A stretch of 64,000 bases of DNA from a gamma proteobacterium symbiont of Ctena orbiculata (GTDB lineage Bacteria; Pseudomonadota; Gammaproteobacteria; Chromatiales; Chromatiaceae). The position numbers were made by a program, and so were the translations under genes. The stretch lies in assembly GCA_003058525.1 (NCBI GenBank), contig QBVD01000053.1:41708-105707 (forward strand), written 5' to 3'. The notes beneath the pieces are model-generated. The model was given only the letters and a program-made list of their open reading frames with translations, did no database searches and was not told where the DNA came from. Below are positions 20,190 to 29,294 of the stretch, piece after piece; position 1 is the first letter of the stretch; each line of letters begins with the position of its first letter.

Positions 20190-20591
20190 TAGAACCTCCA
20201 CACCACATTCCATGTCAGCGAAAATATTGAAGTAAAAATAGTCCTGAGGAACCTCTGAATCGTTCGGATGTTCCAACGGCACAAGGACGCACCGCCATTT
20301 TTATCGCCCTAAGCGATTGAAAATGTTGGAAACAACAAAAATGCATTTACAGTTTCCGTGCTCCGATTATGCCAGGGATGGCATTAATCAGGACTCCCTT
20401 ATTGAATAGCGGCTAATTCAGGCAAAACATGAAAGACTTTAGCACAGCGTCTGACAATGACATTAGATGCGTCCTGCGTCATTGAATAGGCTTATTGATT
20501 GATGCACGATCAATGAGGTTGCAAAATTGATAACGATGGGGCTGAGGATTTTGATTGACAAACGGCCGTCAATGACTCGTTCAGCGCCTGC
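20190..20591. other. Intergenic region between chemoreceptor and feo operon
   Basis: No credible gene is visible in this 402-bp region. On the minus strand at 20359-20375 the sequence CTGGCATAATCGGAGCA has the GG-N10-GC spacing of a sigma-54 promoter, about 170 bp upstream of the chemoreceptor, though the -12 part is weak. Short inverted repeats near 20505-20520 and 20555-20575 may mark the 3' end of the feo transcript. Confidence in each is low. Confidence 0.3.
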
Positions 20592-20828
20592 TTACGATTG
20601 ATTCTGTTGGTTAAGCCAAACATAGAGTTCCATCTCAGCGGGATCGCAACGATTACAACTGGTTCCGCAGGCGGCTTCGACTTTACGCTGCTCGACGCGC
20701 CCTTTACGCATCCATTGCTGCAGCATCCCCCGCACCGCCTCGGGTTCCGCGTCAACATGCAGCGCGATCTCAGCCAGGGTTGCCTGACCGCGTCTTGAAA
20801 GGTAGTCCCTGATCGTACTGAGCATCAT
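20592..20828 (-). CDS. feoC: FeoC-like [Fe-S]-dependent regulator
   Basis: This 78-residue protein has a winged-helix N-terminal half (LSTIRDYLSRRGQATLAEIALHV) and a cysteine cluster (ACGTSCNRCDP) typical of FeoC proteins, which bind FeoB and may hold an oxygen-sensitive Fe-S cluster. It starts at ATG 20828 (or the next codon), 7 bp after feoB, and is the last gene of feoABC. Three cysteines are visible. Confidence 0.85.
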   Translation of the reverse strand: MMLSTIRDYLSRRGQATLAEIALHVDAEPEAVRGMLQQWMRKGRVEQRKVEAACGTSCNRCDPAEMELYVWLNQQNQS

Positions 20829-20835
20829 CGCAGGA

Positions 20836-23193
20836 TCAAACCCCCGCCTCGGAGATGAGCTGTTGCGTTCGCTGCGACCAGTACCTCAAAGCGCCGATAA
20901 TCACAGCCAACAACGCCAGCAGGCCGATAATCCAGACCAATGCGCTTTGCGGATGCTGGGCATAGGTCGCCAGTTGATAGAAGAGGCTTGCACTGATGAA
21001 GGCGACTCCGGTCGACCAGGCCACTACAAATGCTGCCCAGCGCGGCCCCGCCTCACGGCGAATGGCGCCAATGGTGGCCACACAGGGTGAATAGAGCAGA
21101 ATAAACAGCAGGTAGGCAAAGGCCCCGGCCTGGCCGTCGAAGCGTGCGGCCATGGCACCAAATACCCCAACATTGATCTCCTGCGCCTCGGCTGCCGCCT
21201 CCGCACTGCTGATATCGCCCACATCCATGGCGAGAGGGTCGGTGAGCAGGCCCTTCACTCCGATGAGATTTTCCGGCACTGTCTCTACAGCAGCGGAGAC
21301 TGCACGCCAGAAATCAAAAGGCAGATCAACTTGCGCCACACCCGCTTCCTCGTTGGCGAGATGGGTATAGAGAGCATCAAGGGTACCGACCACCGTCTCC
21401 TTGGCCAGAATACCGGTGAATACGCCCACAGTGGCGGGCCAGTTTTCCTGATGTATGCCCATCGGCGCCAACAGGGGTGTGACTGCTTTACTGATGCTGC
21501 TGAGGACGGAGTGTTCGGTATCCTCATTACCGAAACTGCCATCGGTGCCAATCGAATTCAGGGTGTTGATCACCAGCACCATCAATACGATCACTTTCCC
21601 CGCCTCTTTGATAAAGAGCTTGACCCTGTCCCAGGTCCGTAACATGACACCTCTTACCGTCGGCATGTGATAGTGGGGCAGCTCCATCATGAAACCGGCG
21701 CTCTCACCGGATAGCAGGGTCTTTTTCATGATCATTCCGGTGAGAATCGCCACCACTATGCCGATGAGATAGAGGCTGAAGACCAGGTTCTGTCCATTCG
21801 CCGGAAAGAAGGCCGCGGCAAACAGCACGTAGACCGGCAGCCTGGCGCCACAGGACATGAAAGGATTCATAAGGATGGCAAGCTTACGCTCTCTCTCACT
21901 CTCCAGGGTACGGGTCGCCATTACCGCCGGCACATTGCAGCCGAAGCCGACAATCATCGGCACGAAGGCCTTACCCGGCAGCCCGATGGAACGCATGAAA
22001 CGATCCATGACAAAGGCGGCCCTGGCCATATAGCCGGAGTCTTCCACCACGGAGAGAAAAAGATAAAGCGCGGTGATGATCGGTATAAAGGTGGCCACCA
22101 CCTGAATGCCACCCCCGGCACCGTCGGCCAGCAGCACGATCATCCAGTCCGGGACACCCAGCGACGCCATCAGATGACCGAAACCGTCGACGAAGATGGC
22201 GCCCGCCACACCGTCGAAGAGGTCGATGAACGCGCCGCCGATATTGATCGCAAACATGAACATCAGGTACATCACGGCCAGAAAGACCGGTATCCCGAAG
22301 AGTCGGCTCAATACCACCTTGTCGATGCGGTCACTGATCGTCTTTTCTACCCGTCCATGCTGTTGGGTCACATTCTGGGAAATGGCATGGGCGTGACCGT
22401 AACGGGTATCGGCGATATGGATATCAGGGTCCTCGTCGACACGGTCCTCGATCACCTCTTGCCAGTGGTGGACCTGGCTCAGTAAACCCTCATCGGCGAA
22501 ATCCAAAGCGAAGCGATCACCCTCCAGCATCTTCAACAACAGCCAGCGACGCTCGGAATGGCGATGCTGTTCAGACTGTTGCAGGGCAGGCTCCATCGCC
22601 ATGATCGCCTGCTCCACCACTTCATCCTGGGCAAGGGCAAATCCCCCGCTCACCTCACCGGCGGCCAGATCCTGAATCGAGGCCTTCAGCTTGGTGATGC
22701 CCTCACCACTGACCGCCACTATGGGTACCACGGGGCATCCAAGGTCCTGACTAAGCCGTTGAGTATCGATAACCAGGCCACGCTTGCGGGCGACATCCAT
22801 CATATTCAGGGCCACCAGCAGGGGCACCCCCATCTCGAGCATCTGAATTGAGAAATAGAGGTTTCGCTCCAGATTGGAGGCATCGACGATATTGACGATG
22901 AGATCGGCATCTCCGGAGAGTAGATAGTCCCGGGTCACCTTCTCATCGAGGGATGTGGCATCCAGCGAATAGATCCCGGGAAGGTCGACCACACTGACCT
23001 CGGTGCTGTCGATGGTGAAACGCCCCTCCTTTCTGTCCACCGTCACGCCCGGCCAGTTCCCGGTACGTTGGCGAATCCCTGTCAGGCTGTTGAAAAGGGC
23101 CGTCTTGCCGCAATTGGGGTTGCCCGCCAGGGCGATGGTCAGCGGACGCTGAGAGGGGACAGGCTCAGGAGAGCTCTCTTCATGACAGGCCAC
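20836..23193 (-). CDS. feoB: Ferrous iron transport protein B
   Basis: This 785-residue inner-membrane Fe(II) permease has an N-terminal G domain: G1 is AGNPNCGKTALFN, the G3 region is VVDLPGIYSL and G4 is NMMD. A linker and two gate repeats with multiple helices follow; VPMIVGFGCNVPAVMATRT and MSCGARLPVYVLFAAAFF are the conserved cysteine-bearing Gate motifs. The start is GTG at 23193, preceded by AGGAG. feoA lies 8 bp upstream and feoC 7 bp downstream. Fur control is expected from the box before feoA. Confidence 0.97.
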   Translation of the reverse strand: MACHEESSPEPVPSQRPLTIALAGNPNCGKTALFNSLTGIRQRTGNWPGVTVDRKEGRFTIDSTEVSVVDLPGIYSLDATSLDEKVTRDYLLSGDADLIVNIVDASNLERNLYFSIQMLEMGVPLLVALNMMDVARKRGLVIDTQRLSQDLGCPVVPIVAVSGEGITKLKASIQDLAAGEVSGGFALAQDEVVEQAIMAMEPALQQSEQHRHSERRWLLLKMLEGDRFALDFADEGLLSQVHHWQEVIEDRVDEDPDIHIADTRYGHAHAISQNVTQQHGRVEKTISDRIDKVVLSRLFGIPVFLAVMYLMFMFAINIGGAFIDLFDGVAGAIFVDGFGHLMASLGVPDWMIVLLADGAGGGIQVVATFIPIITALYLFLSVVEDSGYMARAAFVMDRFMRSIGLPGKAFVPMIVGFGCNVPAVMATRTLESERERKLAILMNPFMSCGARLPVYVLFAAAFFPANGQNLVFSLYLIGIVVAILTGMIMKKTLLSGESAGFMMELPHYHMPTVRGVMLRTWDRVKLFIKEAGKVIVLMVLVINTLNSIGTDGSFGNEDTEHSVLSSISKAVTPLLAPMGIHQENWPATVGVFTGILAKETVVGTLDALYTHLANEEAGVAQVDLPFDFWRAVSAAVETVPENLIGVKGLLTDPLAMDVGDISSAEAAAEAQEINVGVFGAMAARFDGQAGAFAYLLFILLYSPCVATIGAIRREAGPRWAAFVVAWSTGVAFISASLFYQLATYAQHPQSALVWIIGLLALLAVIIGALRYWSQRTQQLISEAGV

Positions 23194-23201
23194 GGCTGCT
23201 C

Positions 23202-23474
23202 CTAGGGCCTGTCTTCAGGCTGTTCGAGAGGCAGCATCAACAGCTTTTCGGCAACCCCCGCGCCGAGAGCCACCCTGGCGCCCTGATTAGCCACCACCAC
23301 ACCGGCACCACGACGTTGTATCAACTCGATTTCAGAGCCCATTCTCAATCCTAAACTGAGCAGTCTGTGGACCAGATGTCTGCCTCCCATGATGCGTTTG
23401 ATCTTGGCTCGACGCCCGATCGGCAGCCTGGCCAGGGAGATCAATTCCTCTGAAATGGTGCTGTCGGGGACCAC
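23202..23474 (-). CDS. feoA: Ferrous iron transport protein A
   Basis: This 90-residue SH3-like FeoA protein is a small cytoplasmic partner of FeoB. Visible features are SLARLPIGRRAKIKRI, LVHRLLSLGLRMGSEIELIQR and the terminal strand VALGAGVAEKLLML. The best in-frame start is GTG at 23474; the Shine-Dalgarno is poor. It is the first gene of feoABC and is preceded by a Fur box. Confidence 0.93.
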   Translation of the reverse strand: MVPDSTISEELISLARLPIGRRAKIKRIMGGRHLVHRLLSLGLRMGSEIELIQRRGAGVVVANQGARVALGAGVAEKLLMLPLEQPEDRP

Positions 23475-23500
23475 AAACTATCCAATAATACTCTTCAAAT

Positions 23501-23519
23501 GTTAATGATTCTCATTAAA
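23501..23519 (-). promoter_or_regulatory. Fur box upstream of feoABC
   Basis: GTTAATGATTCTCATTAAA matches the 19-bp Fur consensus GATAATGATAATCATTATC at 14 of 19 positions and is nearly palindromic. It lies 27 bp before the feoA start, fitting iron repression of ferrous iron uptake. Confidence 0.75.
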
Positions 23520-23566
23520 GCAGGGATTGGCCCCGCTTGCAATCGGCAAATCACAGTATATCCCAA

Positions 23567-24295
23567 TTATCTAATATTCCGCTTGCGCAAGAGATCGATT
23601 CGGTGCGGTTTAAGAAACTCGGCACCCCGCGGTCCCATATGTTCCATAAATGCCTTTTTTATCTGCCGGTAGCGTGGCTTGTCTATCTTCAGCTGGGTGT
23701 GAGTGATGTTAAGAAAACGTGACTCAAAACATTCCCAGGAGTCATACAGGCCAGGTACATTCAGGAAATACTGGCCAAGCAACTCCATATCATCCCGCTC
23801 GGAAAGAGACTGAATCGCCTTGAAGGCGAGCTCTCTGACATATTTCTCATCATGGATCAGGCTCATCAGGGCATTGAACTCACCCTGATAGACAGGCTCC
23901 GAAAAATAGGCGATGCCGCCAGGCTTGAGCACCCTGGCCACCTCGCTCATCACTTGCAACATGACCGACCCGGGCACGTGGTGGAGTGATTTCAGCATCA
24001 GCACCACATCCACACTCTGATCGGGTTCACCGATCGATTGCGCCCCTTCCAAGCGAAAGCTGATATTGCCCGCTGTATTGCCCAGATTTTTTTCATGCTG
24101 AACAGAATCGACCTCGGTCGCGATGAAATGGCAATCGGGATGAGCCCGGGCCAGTCGGCGTGTAATCCGTGCACTGCCGCAGCCCAGTTCCAGGACCCTG
24201 CAATCGCTGAGCGGTAACAGACGCTCCATCAGCTCCATTTCGGTGCCCGTAAGATAGGCTTCCTGATTATCCAGAACCATTCGATTTGCTGACAT
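23567..24295 (-). CDS. Class I SAM-dependent methyltransferase
   Basis: This protein of about 242 residues has the Rossmann methyltransferase signature: motif I VLELGCGSARITRRLA, an acidic residue after strand 2 (FIATEVD), SVDVVLMLKSLHHVPG and EVARVLKPGGIAYFSEP. The substrate cannot be read from the sequence; UbiE/Methyltransf_11-type small molecules are most likely. I use the ATG at 24295, with GGAG about 10 bases upstream; the frame continues 15 codons further. The gene stands alone upstream of the Fur box region and is transcribed toward feoA with its own stop. Confidence 0.8.
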   Translation of the reverse strand: MSANRMVLDNQEAYLTGTEMELMERLLPLSDCRVLELGCGSARITRRLARAHPDCHFIATEVDSVQHEKNLGNTAGNISFRLEGAQSIGEPDQSVDVVLMLKSLHHVPGSVMLQVMSEVARVLKPGGIAYFSEPVYQGEFNALMSLIHDEKYVRELAFKAIQSLSERDDMELLGQYFLNVPGLYDSWECFESRFLNITHTQLKIDKPRYRQIKKAFMEHMGPRGAEFLKPHRIDLLRKRNIR

Positions 24296-24580
24296 ACCGC
24301 TACTGCTCCAGTATATTAACTGCGGACAATAAACGCCCATCCTTAGACAACCAAAAGCTGAGAAGACACCCGGGGCCAGTTAACACCAATACAATTGGCC
24401 CTAAGTCTCATCACACGCAGCAATGACGGGAACAGTGAATGAGACCGGTCTGCGCGGAGATGCGAAATCGGGAGATTGAGGAAAAAGACCTTCAGGTAAC
24501 ATCAGCATAACACCGGACGGTTGAGAATGGACAGCGTGAGTCCACCTGAATAAACCATCAATACGACAGGTATCCCGATT

Positions 24581-26311
24581 GTGCCCTTTGCAGGGATTGT
24601 TAACTGGTTAGACCGACTGCGTCTGCAACTCTCGCGTCACGATGCGCTGCTGATTCTATCCGTTTTGGGATTGATCTGCGGCTTTGTTACGGGGATCGTG
24701 ATCATTCTCTTCCGGCTATTGGTCGAATCGAGTCAGGCCACCATTCTTCCCGGTGGCGGGGTGGAGAACTATGAAGCACTACACCCCTTGATGCGATTTT
24801 TGCTCCCCATTCTCGGCGGCCTGATGCTCGGACTTATTTTTCTTCGATTTGCAAAAGGTTTGCATGTACTGGGTATCCCCAGGGTGATGGAGCGTTTGAT
24901 CTACCACCAGGGACATATCTCCTTGCGCGGATTTATGCTGCAATTCTTCGGTGCCGCCATCGCCATTATCAGTGGTCATTCAGTGGGTCGCGAAGGCCCC
25001 CACGTCTTTCTCGGCGCCGCCAGCGGTTCTCTGCTGGGACAATACCTCTCCCTGCCCAACAATAGTATTCGCACCCTGGTCGGTTGTGGTACCGCAGCCG
25101 CGATTTCCGCCTCCTTCGACACCCCCCTGGCGGGTGTGATCTTCGCTTTGGAAGTGGTGATGATGGAGTACACACTGGTCAGTTTCATACCGATCATGCT
25201 GGCCGCAGTCAGCGCCAACAGTCTCTCACTGATCGTTTTCGAAGGGCAGCGGGTGTTCGATATCGCCATCATTGAACTGGGTTCCCTGCATGAATTGATT
25301 TTCATCTTATTGCTGGGATTGGTGGCCGGTACCGCCTCGGCGGCCTATGTCAGTCTCATACAGTTTATCTCCGACAAGACCCAAAACATGGCTTTTTGGC
25401 TGCGAAACGCAGCCGCAGGGGTATTGATCGGTCTGATAGCCCTTGCGGTTCCCGAGGTGATGGGGATCGGTTATGACACGGTCAACCAGCTCCTGCTGGG
25501 TGAGTTGGGATTTTACTTTATCCTCATTCTGGTAGTGATGAAGATCGTGGCGACAGCCGTTTGCATTGGATTGGGCATACCTGGCGGTACTATCGGACCC
25601 GCTCTTTTTATCGGTGCCGCGGTTGGCGGGATAATCGCTCCCCTGCCCGGCCTGGTGTTTGAAGGTCAAGTCTCCGACCCGGGTGTCTACGCATTGATTG
25701 GTATGGGCGCCGTGATGGGCGCCGCCCTGCAGGCGCCATTGGCCGCCTTGACAGCCATCATCGAACTCACCCACAACCCCGAAATCATCATGCCGGGAAT
25801 GCTTGCAATCGTCATTGCCAGCCTGGTCAACAGCGAGCTGTTCGGAAAATCATCGATGTTTCACACCCTGTTGGAGGCCACGGGCCTCAGCTACCACACC
25901 GATCCGGTGATGCAGTCTCTGCGGCGCATTGGCGCCGCCAGTTTCATGAACCGCAACTTCGTCCAGGTGGAACCGATACTGGCTCGCGACACGGTACGAA
26001 TCATCCTCGATAATAATCCCGAGTGGATACTGATCAAAGGAGATCAGGATCAGATGGCGCTGATGCCGGCGGTGGATCTGCTGCGCATTATGGAACAGCA
26101 AGAGGAGGAGGAGTTCGATCTGCTTTCTCTGCCCGCCACTCGCTATGAGCTTGCGCAGCTGCGGATGCAGGCTACCCTGCAGGAGGCGCTTGAAAAGCTG
26201 GACAACAGTCAGGCGGATGCGCTCTATATCGAATGGTACGACCAAGATCACTATTGGCGCATCCAGGGGATACTCACCCGTCCCTTGATCGAATCGGCTT
26301 ATCACTTCTAA
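24581..26311 (+). CDS. ClC-family chloride channel/antiporter with C-terminal domain
   Basis: This 576-residue membrane protein has about ten helices. ClC motifs are SGHSVGREGPHVFLGAASG (the GREGP filter loop), GTAAAISASFDTPLAGVIFALE and GIPGGTIGPALFIGAAVGG. The first filter motif, usually GSGIP, is here HVLGIP. A cytoplasmic part of about 130 residues follows the membrane domain (from about residue 440), resembling a degenerate CBS pair. The start is GTG at 24581, with no in-frame ATG nearby. The canonical first serine is absent, so anion selectivity cannot be assumed to be chloride. PPK2 follows in the same direction. Confidence 0.9.
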   Translation: MPFAGIVNWLDRLRLQLSRHDALLILSVLGLICGFVTGIVIILFRLLVESSQATILPGGGVENYEALHPLMRFLLPILGGLMLGLIFLRFAKGLHVLGIPRVMERLIYHQGHISLRGFMLQFFGAAIAIISGHSVGREGPHVFLGAASGSLLGQYLSLPNNSIRTLVGCGTAAAISASFDTPLAGVIFALEVVMMEYTLVSFIPIMLAAVSANSLSLIVFEGQRVFDIAIIELGSLHELIFILLLGLVAGTASAAYVSLIQFISDKTQNMAFWLRNAAAGVLIGLIALAVPEVMGIGYDTVNQLLLGELGFYFILILVVMKIVATAVCIGLGIPGGTIGPALFIGAAVGGIIAPLPGLVFEGQVSDPGVYALIGMGAVMGAALQAPLAALTAIIELTHNPEIIMPGMLAIVIASLVNSELFGKSSMFHTLLEATGLSYHTDPVMQSLRRIGAASFMNRNFVQVEPILARDTVRIILDNNPEWILIKGDQDQMALMPAVDLLRIMEQQEEEEFDLLSLPATRYELAQLRMQATLQEALEKLDNSQADALYIEWYDQDHYWRIQGILTRPLIESAYHF

Positions 26312-26405
26312 TGTTGCCATTTTCATGGAAAAAAACTCAGCATTGAGCGCCCAAAAAAGTCATAATATACCGATATTGCAACGCAGCTTCGTAAGAGGGG
26401 GCAAA

Positions 26406-27320
26406 ATGAACGAAGAAAGCAAAAACCCTGAGACCGTCTATATCGATGAGCAACCCGTCAGGCTCGACGAGCTGCTGAATGAGTACGAGCGCATCAAACA
26501 GCAGTTGACGCAAGAGAAAAAGAGCGACAAGAAGGCAATCCGCAGATACAGGCGCGAGGAGGAGTTGAAGCCCTACCAGGCCGAATTGATCCGACTGCAG
26601 CAATATCTGGAAAAGACCCAGACCCGTATGATCATACTCTTTGAGGGCCGGGATGCTGCCGGCAAGGGTGGCACCATTCGTCGTGTCACACGCTACATGA
26701 ACGAGAAACACTACCGCGTGGTCGCCCTCGGCAAACCCACAGAGGAACAGAAGAGCCAGTGGTTTTTTCAAAAATATATCGCCCAGTTCCCTCGCGGGGG
26801 GGAAATCGTTCTGTTCGACAGGAGCTGGTACAACCGTGCAATCGTAGAACCGATCTTCGGCTTCTGCTCCCAGGAGGAATATGACAATTTCATGACCGGT
26901 TGCCCGGGCTTTGAAAAAGATCTGGTACGGCAGGGGACCATTCTGGTGAAGCTCTACTTTTCGGTCACCAGGGAGGAGCAGGCGAGACGCTTCGAGCGCC
27001 GCAAGACGGATTCCTTGCGCCAGTGGAAGCTGTCGGAGATCGATGTACAGGCGCAGGACCGTTGGGACGACTTTAGCACGCAGAAATACGAGATGCTGAA
27101 GAACACAAACACCACCCATGCCCCCTGGACGATCATCCGCTCAAATGACAAGCATCTGGCCCGACTGAATGCCATGAAGGTCATCCTCAACTCAGCGCCC
27201 TACGAGCGTCTCAATCACGATATCGATTTCGTACCCGATCCTGAGATTGTGATATCCGGTTCGAGGGAACTGGAAGTGATGGAGGCGCAACGCCTGCAAC
27301 GAGGCAAGTTTGATCACTGA
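26406..27320 (+). CDS. ppk2: Polyphosphate kinase 2
   Basis: This 304-residue PPK2-family enzyme transfers phosphate between polyphosphate and nucleotides. Walker A is FEGRDAAGKGGTIRR (residues 79-93). The catalytic Walker B region is VLFDRSWYNRA (about 140) and the lid has ERRKTDSLRQWKLSEID. Single-domain, class I-type PPK2 proteins mainly regenerate NDPs/NTPs from polyphosphate. An open frame starts at 26325, but the ATG at 26406 follows AGAGGGGG and opens the domain. With Pst/PhoB 11 kb away this points to phosphate storage use, though no operon link exists. Confidence 0.93.
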   Translation: MNEESKNPETVYIDEQPVRLDELLNEYERIKQQLTQEKKSDKKAIRRYRREEELKPYQAELIRLQQYLEKTQTRMIILFEGRDAAGKGGTIRRVTRYMNEKHYRVVALGKPTEEQKSQWFFQKYIAQFPRGGEIVLFDRSWYNRAIVEPIFGFCSQEEYDNFMTGCPGFEKDLVRQGTILVKLYFSVTREEQARRFERRKTDSLRQWKLSEIDVQAQDRWDDFSTQKYEMLKNTNTTHAPWTIIRSNDKHLARLNAMKVILNSAPYERLNHDIDFVPDPEIVISGSRELEVMEAQRLQRGKFDH

Positions 27321-27331
27321 AATTACCCGGC

Positions 27332-27353
27332 ACGGGCGACCTGTGTCGCCCGT
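27332..27353. terminator. Strong GC-rich hairpin after ppk2
   Basis: ACGGGCGAC-CTGT-GTCGCCCGT is a perfect 9-bp stem 11 bases after the ppk2 stop. No T-run follows, so it may act as an mRNA 3' stabiliser or weak terminator rather than a classical intrinsic terminator. Confidence 0.45.
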
Positions 27354-27383
27354 ATCATCAGACCCAACCCACGAACATTACCC

Positions 27384-28034
27384 ATGCCGACAAGTGTCGA
27401 GCTGATCCTGCTTGCTCTAGCCTGGCTGATCTATTTCCTGAGTCACTCACTGCTTGCCTCTTTATGGATGAAAAGGGTATTTGCCCAACATCTGCCGACA
27501 GTCGTGCCCTGGTACCGCCTGCTTTTCAATCTGATTGCGCTGTTACTGCTCGCCCCTCCGCTCTATCTGCTCTGGTCATACCGTTCAGATCCATTATGGC
27601 AATGGCAGGGGGCCATGGCATGGCTGGCTTATGGCTTAATGATCATTTCGGTAGCCGGTTTCATCTGGTCAATGCGCTACTACGACAGCAGAGAATTTCT
27701 CGGTATACGACAACTGCAGCGGCAGCAACAGGATGTCAATGACCTGGAACAGCTGCATATCTCCCCATTGCACCGTTTCGTCCGTCATCCCTGGTACAGC
27801 CTGGGGCTGATATTGATATGGGCGCTGGACATGGATCCCGCACGCCTGGTGTCGGCCATTGCGGTCACCAGTTATCTAGTGCTGGGATCCCGCCTGGAAG
27901 AGAACAAGCTGCAGGTCTACCATGGCGAAACCTATCACAATTATCAGAAACGCGTACCTGGACTCATACCGAGGCCCTGGCGTTTTCTGACTCGACAGGA
28001 AACCGAGAAACTATTGGAAGAAATGAAGACCTAG
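27384..28034 (+). CDS. Membrane methyltransferase/NnrU-like protein (ICMT family fold)
   Basis: This 216-residue integral membrane protein has about five helices and ends with the isoprenylcysteine methyltransferase-like block: HRFVRHPWYSLGLILIWA followed by a segment with GSRLEENKLQVYHGETYHNYQKRVPGLIPRPW. The RHPxY and E-E/Y..Y..VP..P pattern is shared by the ICMT, PEMT and NnrU groups and contacts SAM. The substrate is unknown. It starts at ATG 27384, 63 bp after ppk2. Confidence 0.75.
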   Translation: MPTSVELILLALAWLIYFLSHSLLASLWMKRVFAQHLPTVVPWYRLLFNLIALLLLAPPLYLLWSYRSDPLWQWQGAMAWLAYGLMIISVAGFIWSMRYYDSREFLGIRQLQRQQQDVNDLEQLHISPLHRFVRHPWYSLGLILIWALDMDPARLVSAIAVTSYLVLGSRLEENKLQVYHGETYHNYQKRVPGLIPRPWRFLTRQETEKLLEEMKT

Positions 28035-28160
28035 TTTATCCGCTTCAGCTTCGGCCTGAAGCTGTCATCTCGAGCCACCACCGCCGTCAGCGTCGGCCAT
28101 CGCCAACCTGACGCACGGTGAGGCCTTGGAAATCATCCATGCCGCCCGTGAAGCGCTTCC

Positions 28161-29039
28161 CTACTGGTTAGGATCCCAGAAATTTTGCGGTCCATAAGGG
28201 ACGGGGCCGGGCCCATATCCGTAACCCGGGCCATAACCCGGCATCATTCTCGGCGCATGGTCGCCCTTATGCACACCACAACCCTGATGGCCCATGCCGC
28301 CGCAACCCGTTCCTGCTCGACCACCGCGCATTATGCCCATATGGCGCCGGTGCATGGCGTGACATGCCGCCCGCTCTTCATCGCTCATTCCCTCGATGAC
28401 CTTCTGATGTTTTGCCCACTCTTCATCCATTGCCTGCTGACGGGCGACCCAGGGCGGTGTTTCAGGCATCTCGATGCCCGCCTCCTCAGCGCGGCTACGC
28501 ATCTCCTGATAGTGCTGCCTGCGCAAGGTATCCCGCTCTTCCTCAGACATCGACATCATCTTTTTGCGATGGGCCATGCGCTCTTCCATGCCCGGACGCA
28601 TCATCTGACCCATTTCAGAACGCCACGGCGGGCTCTCCGGCAGCATGACGCCGGCCTCCTCCGCCCGCATTCTCAGGGCCTGGTATTGCTCTTCACGCGC
28701 CTTCCAGTGATCCCGCATGGAATCCCTGGTAAGGTCGGTCTTGGATAAATCAGTCGCTGTTTCTGACGGAGCCTCAGCGGCGATGGCATCGGTTGTCTCA
28801 ACAGTCTCTGTCGCCTCGGCCGGCTCCACAGTATTGACAGATGCTTCAGTCATGGCAGCCGATTGCGTCCTGTCCACCGCCACCGACTCCGTCTCTACTG
28901 CCGGTTCGTCCTGGGTAACAGGCAAGGCCTCGTCAGCGTTCCCTTCAGCAGCGCCGCCCTCAATCCCTTCCGCCCACAGGGCTTGCGCGGGAGACATGAG
29001 AAACGCGAAGATCAGGATTAGTACTTTCTTGTTGTGCAT
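28161..29039 (-). CDS. Secreted Met/Glu-rich protein, unknown function
   Basis: This 292-residue protein has an N-terminal signal peptide (cleavage near ALWA, residue 23), then an acidic, Ala/Thr/Val/Glu-rich linker (about 25-100). Two copies of a unit, RMRAEEAGVMLPESPPW and RSRAEEAGIEMPETPPW, are separated by a Met/Arg-rich helix (MEERMAHRKKMMSMSEEER). The C-terminus is His/Gly/Met-rich, with GCGGMGHQGCGVHKGDH and a GYGPGYGYGPGP tail. Methionine, histidine and cysteine clustering suggests copper or other metal binding in the periplasm, but I recognise no family. It is monocistronic with SD AAGGAG. Confidence 0.65.
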   Translation of the reverse strand: MHNKKVLILIFAFLMSPAQALWAEGIEGGAAEGNADEALPVTQDEPAVETESVAVDRTQSAAMTEASVNTVEPAEATETVETTDAIAAEAPSETATDLSKTDLTRDSMRDHWKAREEQYQALRMRAEEAGVMLPESPPWRSEMGQMMRPGMEERMAHRKKMMSMSEEERDTLRRQHYQEMRSRAEEAGIEMPETPPWVARQQAMDEEWAKHQKVIEGMSDEERAACHAMHRRHMGIMRGGRAGTGCGGMGHQGCGVHKGDHAPRMMPGYGPGYGYGPGPVPYGPQNFWDPNQ

Positions 29040-29294
29040 GTTTGGTCTCCTTCAGTGATCCTTCAGAGGGACTGACTACACGAGTTTGGTCACCACCATC
29101 TTGGCATACTCGCCAGCAACAGGAAACACGACGTTCGAGGGCGTGCATCTCTCCATGGTATCGCCCAAGTCATGGTCCCGCTCATTGTCGGCGCTTTCTT
29201 GCCGCGACAGTGACTGTCATACTGATGCAAACAAGTCCCTTGGCACTGATTTTTTGTTGTGATGGTCATTAAAATCCAAAATTTCAGAACAGGC

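Noticed and set aside
28050..28075. GCTTCAG-cTTCGg-CTGAAGC hairpin after the NnrU-like gene as terminator
   Set aside because: Stable UUCG-type hairpin but no T-run; function cannot be assigned.
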